Source of the DNA: Macrotrachela quadricornifera
Lineage: Eukaryota > Rotifera > Eurotatoria > Philodinida > Philodinidae
Reading direction: 5' to 3'
Assembly (NCBI GenBank): GCA_022393335.1
Contig: JAJEKB010021076.1
Coordinates: forward strand, 617,093 to 681,092
DNA: 64,000 nucleotides
How positions within the stretch are numbered: position 1 is the stretch's first letter; the number at the start of each line of letters is the position of its first letter. Below the pieces are notes generated by a model, which saw only the letters and a list, made by a program, of their open reading frames with translations, ran no database searches and was not told the origin of the DNA. The translations under genes were made by a program, and so were the position numbers. Of this stretch, positions 36,401-48,400 are shown piece after piece.

Positions 36401-39400
36401 CTACCCCCAAATATTCAATATTCTCTTTTAGATCGTGTTTTACGATAGCTTAAAATGCGATCATTTCTGTTAAATAAGGATTAAAAAGTCGATTAGAATA
36501 TCTCAAAATAACTATATTCAGAGAAAATGTGACGTAGTTGATTTACTAGAGATAAGACTGTTCTACAAAGCATTATATTCTTTTTCTCTACAGTCGAAGA
36601 GGACGAAGGAATCTTGATAAAACATTGTATATTATAAAAAACACAAGATTTTATATTTTTTTTTGGTAGAAATATTCTTTTGAGATTTAATCTTATTCAA
36701 GTGTATAAGAGACATTGAATCTATGGTTTTGTACAGCAGAATTTCTTCTACAAAACCTATTTTGTCATATTTCTTCTGAATATAATCATTTAGGCTATTT
36801 TACAATGTTTAGTATTTTTACTAGATTATCATCATTTCTCCGTAAAATTTAAAAAATTGTTCTTACAAAAATGGTTGGCAAGAAAAGGGCTCTACAATGT
36901 TTAATATTAAAGAAAATTTTCTGAATACTTTGCATTTTTTGTACTTATCTCTCTATATAGCTACCCATAAATTATTAACATACAAATCTGTTCTTCATCC
37001 TCTTCTGCCAATTTTGTCGTGCTCATTGTATCATCATTATTATCATTTATTTTTTCAATTTGTTGTCTTCTAATCATTTCTTGATATTTGCCTTCGTTTT
37101 TCGTCATCAATGTTTCATGTATACCTTGCTCAATCACAAATCCATTATCTAATACATATATTTGATGAGCATTTTGAATTGTACTCAAACGATGAGCAAT
37201 TACAATAATAGTACGACCTATATATATACATATATATATACTGATGAATCAACAAATAATGTTCATGGACTGATAGGATAGTGATACAAATATAGTTGTA
37301 TCGACATATAAATGGAAATTCGCTTACATTTGCCTTCCTGTAATATAACATGATTATAAAACTTATTTGGTAACTATAATTCAAATAACCATGAAAAATG
37401 TTACAAATATAATCTATTCACTACGGTTTCTATTAACTAATCGGTAGTAGCTAAAAATAGTGAACATTGTTAAATAATTTTATGTAATCTGATTATGGCT
37501 CAATAGTGTATAATTCAGTAAGTGATTTATCAATAAATAAAAAATTGATAACTGAGTTTGAACACATTAGTTTATAATAAATAAAAAATCATATTTTTTA
37601 AACTCGATTAGTTTATATTAGTGCGATCTGTACTCAGAAAATCTATAACGTATTAATTTATATCACTCCTGGAGAAAGTACTGAGTTCAGAGCACCTATG
37701 TACTAAGAAAGTTCTAACAGAGTACCCAATCAGAGGTAGGACAAGTACAAGTACATCAAGTACAAGTACTTATACTTGTACTTGTACTTGAATGATTGTA
37801 CTTCGACCTGTACTTGGATGGAGTACTTGTACTTGTACTTGACATAAATCTACTTGCTCCACCTGTTTCTGTCCAAGTCTGGTGCGGCCAGTCTAAACCA
37901 ATGAGATTTCCGAACCAGTTTTTCTCGCTTACGCACCACAGAAACAATATTGTTGTTCACGAGAACTTTTGTTCTTCTCAACATCCTCTACCAAAATGGT
38001 CATAGAACCCTATTCACCAAATGCATAATAGTGAAGATAAGCTTCCTTGGAATCTAATTGGAACTAGGGGTGGCACTTTATTTTGACTTTACTAAAGTAA
38101 AATAAAAAAAATAATTTTCTATCCCATAGGCCCTCAACCACAATACTATGAGGGTACCCTTAGCTCCCCAACTACTAAACTATAGGAGTACCCTTAGATC
38201 CCCAACTGCTATATTATAGAAGTATCCTTGGGTCCTCATCTACTATACTATGAGAGTACCCTTAGACTCTCTACTGAAGGATGGCACCATACATTTACTT
38301 TACTAGTAGCTAAGTACCTACCGTAAAATGTCGGTCGCTGCGTGAGCTTTATTATTAGTCGAAAAATGGTCCAATCACATGGCCGCAAATTGTAACTCGC
38401 TTATTTCATGGTTACCCGTCGGGGATTCTTTGAGAACTTTTGTAGAGCACCCTTGATAACCTCAAATTGGCCCGAATAACCCTATGTTCCGTCCTTATCT
38501 TGATGGAGAAAAAACGCCTCGAAATCTGATTGGTTGAAACTCTTTTGCAACAGCCAATCAGATTCCGAGGCGTTTTTTCTCCATCAAGATAAGGACGGAA
38601 CACAGGGTTATTCGGGCCAATTTGAGATTATCAAGGGTGCTCTACAAAAGTCCTCATAGAATCCCCGACGTTTATCCTTAAAATAAGCGAGTTACAATTT
38701 TCTACTATTTGATTGGCTGTTACGAAAGATGTTTCAGCCAACCAGATTTCGAGGCGTTTTTTCTCCATTAAGATAAGGACGAAACATAGAGTTATCCGGG
38801 CCAATTTGAGGTTATCGATGGTACTCTACAAAAGTCCTCATAGAATCTCTCACGGTTATCCATCAAATAAACGACTTTCAATTTCCTGCAATCTGATTGG
38901 CTGTTGCAAAAGAGTTTCAGCCAATCAGATTTCGAGGCGGTTTTTCTCCATCAAGATAAGGACGCATCGGAGGGTTACCCTTATAACATAGAACTTGAGG
39001 AGGTATGGGTTCCCTTGTATTGTAGGACATGAGGGCCTATGGGTACCCTTATAATATAGGACTTGAGGACTTATGGGTACTCCCTTTCATAGCATAAAAT
39101 TTTGAGGTAAGAATATACTTAATTTACAGATCTGAATGAGAAACATAAATAACATTTCTATATTTACTTGTAAATATATTTACTTTACTACAGTAAATAG
39201 TAAATAGATTATTTACTTTACCTTATTCGCCTAAAGAAAAAGTAAAGTAAATGTGCCAACCCTAATTGTACCCTGAGTCAGAGGTAGGACAGGTGCAAGT
39301 AAGGGTCCAAGTACAGTCATTCAAGCACAAGTACTTACGACGAAGTACAAGTACATGTACTTGCGTCCTTGCTCTGTACCCAATATGAGGTACTTCGAAA

Positions 39401-42400
39401 ATTCTCGGTAATTATATAAATCTTGGTACTGCACTGGCTACTCATAAGAATATGTTCACTGAACAAAGTGCTTGTATTGGTGCCCGTATCTGGAATTTTA
39501 CCGAGAAAATCCCTATAGGGTACTCGAGATTTGTTGTTCTCCATAGCAACTGTTCATTGACCGTATTGTTTTGCACATACGGATCTATATACACAACTCC
39601 AAAAAACATAAGAAATTAATCTATTTTCATGGAATTTTTTCTGAAGATTATTTCTTAACTATTTATTAGTTAAGAATATGTCGATCTTGATCATCAATTA
39701 AGATCGGACTATCCTCAGGTGGTCTCATAGAGATCCGACCAACTCAAGTTTGAACAAATCTACGAATTTAACTTACTTGAGTTTTGTGATTTGAAAAAAT
39801 CATACGAAATAAAATCGAAAAAATGAACTAAATTGCTTTAAAAAAGCAAAATGAAAAAAGTAAAAGGTCTGATGCGATTATGTACATACTGCAATTTTGA
39901 TGACAAGGTACCTAAACAAGTATCTTATCAGTACCCTCAAGTATTTATTTACTGGATAGTTTCCAGCAGGGTACCTGTCCTAGTACCTAATGGATACCTG
40001 AAAGTACTTTAGATACTTTAGTACCATTCAGATCCTGTGACATACTGGTAATAGGGGATTTTCGAAGGTATATTGCACTCAGTACATTCACATAGAACAT
40101 TACTTGAAAAAATTGGTTTTTGTTTATTATACATTAATTTTTTTAGACTCAATTATCAACTTTTCATTTATTAGATCATCTGCTCATCTGTACAAGGGGG
40201 TGCAAAAGTCAGTTTACCCAAAAAAAAATTAAATATCTCCATTACGGCTCGAGCAAACGAAGTGATTTTTTTACCAATGATAGAGACATGTACAAGCTTT
40301 ATATCCATAAAGACATGCCTAGAGAAACCCTTTGTTAAGTATATTATTTTTTCTCCTATCTGTCAAAAAGTAAAACGTTTTTTTGTTGAGATCAATAGTG
40401 ATACTTAACAAAGGGTCTTTCTAGACATGTCTTTATGGATATAAAGCTTGTACATGCCTCTATCATTGGTAAAAAAATCAGTTCGTTTGCTCGAGCCGTA
40501 ATGGAGATATTTAATTTTTTTTTGGGTAAACTGACTTTTGCACCCCCCTGTATATATAATGTTCAGTGTGTGTATCTGTCTGTTCCGGGTCAAAGGTAAA
40601 AGATGGTCCATTCTAGAATGTTTCAGGTCTTTCCGAAACATTCTGGAAGGACGAAGGATGGCATAGCAATATCAATGCAAAAGGTTGAAGGTCAACGGTC
40701 GAATAAGGCTATAAGGAGGAAGGTCCTCAAGGGCTATCCTTGGGGATACCCACAGGACCTCAAGAACTATACTCTGAAGGTACCTATAGGATCTCAGGGA
40801 CTGTGCTATAGGAGTATCTATAGGGATACTCACATCTCCTGAAGTATGTATGGCAATAAGGCGATTAGGAAATAAGAGAAAGGCAAAAAGAGGATAAGGC
40901 TAGAAGAACTACAAAGGGTATGAGGCGAAAGACTACATAGACTGTTAAAATCTAGGCGATGTACTTAGGTCTATCCAAAAGTTCCCAGATTGCTATTGGC
41001 AATTTTTTAAACCAATTAGCATTGAAGTGTTATTTGCATGGATAAACAGTGGAGGGCTTTGTCTATAATTATAGATATAGTAACTCTATTTCGGACTTAG
41101 TTACAATATTTTTTTCGATGAACTTCAATTTGAACTAAAAAAAAATTTTCAAAAATGAATAATGAATACAATCGGTATTATATAAAAATGCGAACCATTT
41201 TGGGGATAAATCCAAAGACAATTCACGAAGAATTTGTAACAGCTTTGGGACCCAAGGCTCCATCATATCCAACAATTGCGGAGTGGGCAAAGCGTTTCCG
41301 TGTCGGAAGAGAAGATGTCAATGATGATCCTCGATCTGGTCGTCCGGTTTCCGAACTTACAGATAAAAATATTGAAGAAGTACGACAGGTTATCAACAAT
41401 GATCCACATTCAACTTATGATGATATTATAGCTGAAACATCTCTCTCTTATGGTACAATAGCACGAATTATCCACGATTATCTTAAGATGAAAAAAATTA
41501 CATCGCGTTGGGTGCCCCATCAACTTACAGATGAACATATGCAACAACGTGTTAAACTTTGTCGTGAAAATTTGGCGAAATTTCGTAATGATTCCTGGCG
41601 ATTATGTGATATTATAACTGGTGATGAGACGTGGATTTACCATAGGCAGATTGGTCGAAAGTCAACCAACGCAAGCTGGGTTAGTGAAGGTGAATCACCA
41701 ACAACTATTGTTCGTCGAAGTAAATTTGAACTAAAAAATTTATTTTGCATATTCTTTAAATCAAATGGTTCCGTTCTTATACATGCTGTTGATAAAGGCA
41801 AGACTATAGATCACAACTATTATATTGAAAATTGTCTCAAGCCTATTGTTAAAGAAATATGGAAACAAAGAAAGTCAAATGGTACAAAAGGTATAAAATT
41901 GCTTCATGATAATGCTGGACCCCATCGTCATTCAGATGTTATTAATTATTTAACAGAAGAAGGTATCAATATAATGCCACATCCACCTTATTCACCTGAC
42001 CTTGCACCATGTGATTATTGGCTAAATGATTACATCAAACGGAATTTAACTGATCAACCAGATGAAAAATCATTGGCTCGTGCGGTTTCCAAGGTGGTAA
42101 GAAATATTCCAAAAGAAGAATTCAAAAAAACTTTTGACAAATTATTAGAAAGGATGGAACTTTGTATAAAGAATCATGGTGACTATTTTGAACATTTAAT
42201 AAAATAAAACTTGAACTTTCTCTTTGTCTTCATATTTTTTTTTTTTAATCTGGGAACTTTTGGATAGACCTAAGTAAGTATATGAATCCGTAAGGCTTTT
42301 ATGTACATAATGTCGAGTGTGTGCGTGTTTGTGCCACGTCAAAGATTATATGTTTAATGTCATACGTTAGAGAAAAAACAACCCCACAGTATGCATGGAT

Positions 42401-45400
42401 TCTCGCTAGTCTATATATAATACTGAAAGCTAATTTAGTTTTCTTTCGAGTTGCTTGAATCATCATCAACAGATAGCTTTCTATCGTATGATTATTAGAG
42501 ACTTATTCATATGTGGAATGTTACTATATGATTGTTTGCATCATGGTTATTATATAGTAATCATGTTTCAGGTAGACAGAAGTGAATTTCTATTTGTAGA
42601 CTCTATCCTTTCAGTCTATGGAAGATTATAAACAGATAAAATATGAATACCTTGACATGCTCGATCAAGTGCCTCTTGAACAATTTTTTCATTGACATTA
42701 TCAAGTGCACTTGTTGCTTCATCCAACAAAAGTATTTTAGGTTGTTTAACAAGAGCACGAGCTAAAGCAATACGTTGTTTTTCACCACCACTCAATTGTA
42801 TACCACGTTCACCAACAAGTGTAGAATATTTCTAAAACATTAATAATTATATAGATAGATATAGATAAATCTTAGATACAAACATTTGGTAACTGCATTA
42901 TAAAATTATGAGCATTTGCTTGTCGTGCTGCATTTTCGATTTCTGCTTGTGTTGCATTTAGTTTACCAAAACGAATATTTTCATAAATACTCATATCAAA
43001 CAAAATCTATTAATTAATAAATAGAAGAAGAAAAAAAATGAGTAAAGAAACAATCATACAGGTTCTTGACTAACAACTCCTATGTTTTGTCTAAGTTGTT
43101 TAAGATTATAATCTGTAATCGATCGACCATTAATCATAATTCTACCAGATGAGGGCTCATAGAAACGAAGAAGAAGTGATATACATGTACTTTTTCCTAG
43201 AAACAAATGATAATCATAAATGAAATCATATATCTTCGCTTCGAAATTGTCTTACCACAGCCACTTGAACCTACAAGAGCAGTTGTCTGACCAGCATGAG
43301 CAATGATATTAAGATTATTCAGAACAGAAACATCTTTTCGAGATGGATAAACAAATTCAATATTATTAAATTGGATATCACCATTAATATCGACTGATTC
43401 GACATTTGATGCACTATCTTTCTCCACATCTATTTCATTTATATCTGCCTGTTGTCCCTATATTATGTAAATCAAATAAAAAAAGCATTTTTGGTCAATA
43501 TGAGACATCAATTTTCTTTGATCTACTTCATCAATAAGTTGAAATATGGGTGCTGCTGCACTACAAGCTTGCAAAAATGATTCCATGGAAGAACCAATAT
43601 AACTGAACAATCTCAATACTTGTGCATTGATGGAAACAATCTAGAAGAAAATATTAATTATATGTTCAGCCTCGTAAATATTTTATTTAACTCTAGTACT
43701 ACCATATCCTTTTTTCTAGTTTACACGACTCAGAATGAACTATTCAAACGAATTTTTATATCATTATCCGTCCCGCCTCAAAATTTTCCCTCGAAGCTTA
43801 TAATTACTCTACATCCCTTCGAAAGTCTAAACCCGCTGTAACCGCTTTGTGTTAACTCACCCTCATGAAACACTCTGTTTGTAAAAAATACAAGACAGTA
43901 AAATCTTTTGTTATACTGTTAAACAATTGCCAATGGAGTCAAAAATAACTCTTCGTGATAATGCTAGAGTTAATGAAATACTTACTACAAGAATATCACT
44001 AATGTTCAATTTACTGTGTTTTTGATTCGACATAAGGATAGAACCGAAGGTGAAACCAACTGAATAAATAATGTATGCTACAAGAGATAACCAACCGACA
44101 AAAATCCCAAAAATAGCTCCTTGACGTATAGTAGTTGAACGAGTCAGTTCCAATTCTTTATCATATCTAAATGTAATAAATAGAAAAACTTGTTTGTTTA
44201 ATAATATCTAAATAAACTATTTTTAGAATTTTATTTACCGTTTTTGTTCAAATTTGATACCATTAAGTGAGAGAACAGTTCGAACTGAACTAAATACTTC
44301 CTGAGCGATTTGTCCAGCTTTCGAATATGTATTCAATTCGTTCATTATCTTCTTAGAAGTGATCTATAGCAAAATTTTCTAAACGTCCAATTAATAAAAA
44401 TAATAATCTATACTTTGGAAAATATGAATGCAGCACCAATAATAAGAGGCATTAGACAAAGCATAATCAAAGTCAGCTCCCAATTGATAACGAAAGATAT
44501 TATTAAGCCGAAGATATTATTGAGTATACCTATAATTAACACTAAGAATTCATAACCAATACCTTGATCAATCTTTATAATGTTACTAGAAAAAAATCCA
44601 ATTAAGCATAATTGTTTTATAGAAATTATCGTATTAGCTTACTCGAATAGTTTTGCATTGAGTTGACTAGTGCCATTTATATCCAAATAAGTAATATTCT
44701 GAAAAATAATGGAAAATTATGATAGATTAAGAAGACATTTCAAGTATTAAAATATATTTCATATTATTTTCTACCTAATAATATATAATACTAACAAATA
44801 AATTCCTTTTGAAAAATGAATACAAGAAAAAATTCGAAGAGAATTTTTCATGTAATTTATTAATTTAATATATAGTTATTACAATATATTAATTTATATT
44901 GATTTAATAATAGAGCTTTCGAGCAACACTGCTTATCATCAGTATTAATACTTGCGAATAATGCCTTTAAATAACTTCATTTTGAAAAATGAATTCAAAG
45001 GAACTTAATCATTATTCAGTTATTTTAATTCAAAATGAAGTTATTTATAGGCATTATTCGCAAGTATTAATACTGATGATGAGCAGTGTTGCTCGAAAGC
45101 TCTATTATTGAATCAATATAAATTAATAGATTGTAATAACAAGTAACGCTCGTCTGAAGACTCGCTCAGCTCTTTCTCGTAGAAATCGTGTTCCTAAATT
45201 ACCGTCAAGCTATTCATTTATAAAATTTTAAAAAATCGAAGTCAGATTCAAGTTCGTGGACATTAACGGCCGTTAACCAAACTTCATAAAAAATAAATGC
45301 TTTTTGTAAAAAAAGTGATTCTTTGTGTAAAAAAATGATCCTCAAAAAAATTTTAAAAAACTAACACCAGATTCGAATTCCTCGACCCCAATCACCCTTT

Positions 45401-48400
45401 GGTTAAGTTTTTTAGAAAATATTAATAAAATGTTTTTTTGACCTTGTGCGGACAGACAAGTAGACAATTTTTTTTCCAAGACTCTTCTCTACTAGAAAGA
45501 GAACTATATATTAAATTAATAAACTACATGAAAAATTCGCTTTGAATTTTCTCTTGTATTCATTTTTCAAAATTATTGAAAAAAGTCCTGTACTAATTAT
45601 TTCAATTCTGAAGCCAAGGTCGAATTCAAGATCTGTTAATTTTTATAAATAATTTATCGTTATTGCAGTTTAGAAAAAAAGTTTTAAACAAAACGATAAA
45701 GAGCAGCAATTTTTAATAATTAAAATGAAAACTTTAAAATGTTACTTTAGAAAGGAATAGATTATATTTTTGTACGTAGTGATTATATCAAAGCTAATGG
45801 CCATTCGTACACACTGCACGGCTGTTTTTTCTCTAACGTATGACATTAAACATATAATCTTTGGTCTGGCACAAACACGCACACACTCGACATTATGTAC
45901 ATAAAAGCCTTACCGATTCATATACTTATATCGTCTAGATTTTAACAGTCTATTTAGTCTTTCGCCTCATACCCTTTGTAGTTCTTCTAGCCTTATCCCC
46001 TTTTTGCCTTTACCTTATTTTCTAATCGCCTTATTGTCATACTTACTTCAGGAGATGTAGGTATCCCTAGATTGTAGCCCTTAAGGACTTATATATACCC
46101 TCCTCCCTCCCATAGTATGGCTCTTCAGGTGCTATGGATGCCCCCATAGTATAGCCTTTGACGACCTTCCCCCTTACAGCCTTATTCGACCTTTGACCTA
46201 GCACAGACGCACACTGAACATTATATATATAGATTTTTTCGTATAATATATATTATATTATGATACTGTTATTAAAAAAACGTTTTTTGAGGAATATTTC
46301 AATATATTGAATAAAAAGGTTTATTAAAAAGTAATAACGAATTTTATATTTTGGAGCGTTCGTTACTGCTACATCATCTATTTTATTATAATCATAATAA
46401 TAAATTGGAGAAGTATAGTTACCACTATCCTCGGTATATGATATTCACTCTACTACTCTATCGTCCAGTTATATCTATATCACATGAAGGACAACATTAT
46501 ATTGAAGAACAGGAAAGAGATAGAAAAGAAAGAACATTGATAAAACAGAAGAGAAGGCATATGTATACAATATAGATTGCAGGAATTTTGCCACATAAAG
46601 AATACCATTCATATCTACTAAATTAAATGATGAGTGTAATATCATGTAAAAGCAGCGCACCAATAGAGCATTTACATTTTAGAATGAATCTTTTAACAAA
46701 TGTGAAAACATGTTTAACTTACGCGCTGAATAAGTGAATTGAAGAGAAGCACATGCATTCGTGATGTCTGTCTTTTCGTGGTAAGCAACCAAATGAAATA
46801 GTTCGGTAAAGTAAACACAATTTCAATAGTACCAATGACTATAATAACACAATAGCAAACAGAATTTCGTTATTTTCAGTAGTTAAATAATTGTATTTAT
46901 TTGATATACCTAATAACCAACAAATTAATTTGATGACTTGTGCTCGAAATGAAGATATAGATGAAGGTACTACTGATAAAAAAATCGTATCAGTATTATG
47001 ACATAGTCTACAATGAAAAGATAATGGAGAAAAATTAAAAAAATCCATATTAGTAGATAAAGGGTGAGCTAAAAGTTTTGGTCGTTCTCAGAAAAATTGT
47101 TCGTTCTTCCTTATAGTGAATCCAAAAATGCTCAAAATTTGGTATCTTATTCCTTGTAAGTAGGCGAACATTACCCCAAAGTTTTATGTTTCTATTCCCT
47201 GTTATAAGAGGGATACATATGGTAACATTCTAGAAAATTTTTTTTTGCATATCTCAAAATATGGTTGGCGATGAACCACTTTTGTATCTTACTTTTCCAC
47301 CATTCAATACGTTCTATTAGGAAAAAAATATATACCACATGATGCAGTGTGAAAAACTCTACAATCTGCACAGCAAAGTATATTCTAAATGTGTAACTTT
47401 TGTTGTCAAAAACAGCGAAACTTTGTGCGATCAGTTTTTTTCAATGGTAAAAATTAATCGTACATAGTTTAGCTTTTTGTGACAACAAAAATTACACATT
47501 TAGAGTACACTTTGTTGTGTAGATTATAGAGCTTTTCACGCTACATCATGTGGTATATTTTGTTTTTCTAACAGAATGTATTAAATGGTGAAAAATTGAA
47601 GCAGAAAAATGGTCAATTTACATGTATTATGTGCCAACTATTATTTTGAGATATGAGAAAAAAAATTTCTAAAATGTTACCATATGTATCTCTCTTATAA
47701 CAGGGGATAGAAGCATGAAACTTTGGGGTAATGTTCGCCTACTTACAAGAAATAAGATACCACAGTTTGAGCAGTTTTAGATTCACTATATGGAAAAATG
47801 AACAATTTTTCTGAGAACGACCAAGACTTTTGGCTCACCCTTTATATGTTTGTAGTAAATTACCTGTCTAATTGATTATAGTTAGATGAATTGAATAGAA
47901 TATTCAAAGAGCAATTATAATTGCTTCTATTAGGGCTAATTGAATATTGTTGTTGATCATAACAACCATTATCAAATGATTTAAAAGCAAATAAACCTGT
48001 GAGTCGACCGAATATGACAAGACTAGCTAGAAAACTACAACAATGTATCACTGTAAAACATCCAGAAATAAACATTAGTAGGAAATCAATACGATCAGCA
48101 AAACGAAACTACAATTAAATCAAACAGATTAATTTGTTTCATCGGAATATAAATTACCAAATGGAAAACATTAATAGATGCATAGTTTTCATTGTTTGCA
48201 GCCGTATTGTCTAGTTTATTGTATTTATTGGCATTGATGTTACTATTAAAATATTGTCGCCAAACAGAAAAGCTTTAAAACAAAAGGACAAGATTATGTT
48301 TTTTTTTAAAACTGCTGTCCATTTCAAAAAAGAAGGCTAATGGATATTTTTAAATAACTTTTGATAGAAATAATATAAAGAGTTGCAATTTTTCTTGTTG

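Larger units (their letters stand above)
40551..42409 (+). mobile_element. Helentron-like element interrupted by a mariner
   Basis: It starts TATATATAATGTTCAGTGTG, has a second internal start-like copy near 42304, and ends with a weak hairpin and CTAG at 42406-42409. Without the mariner it is about 550 bp. A copy in the opposite orientation lies at 45793-46231 and matches on both sides of the mariner insertion point. Confidence 0.6.

Noticed and set aside
36961..37000. Stop codon at 36961 as the C-terminus of a half-size ABC transporter
   Set aside because: A GTATGT donor at 36983 joins in phase to exon 16 and a full second TMD and NBD follow, so the gene is a full transporter.
38412..38991. 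ORFs with repeated [12 protein letters not shown] peptides
   Set aside because: They are inverted and direct copies of one non-coding block inside the hAT-like element.
46839..47048. Single ORF across exons 4 and 5 of the ABCB gene
   Set aside because: It reads into intron 4 and stops there; splicing 46910 to 46838 restores the TM2 helix in the right phase.
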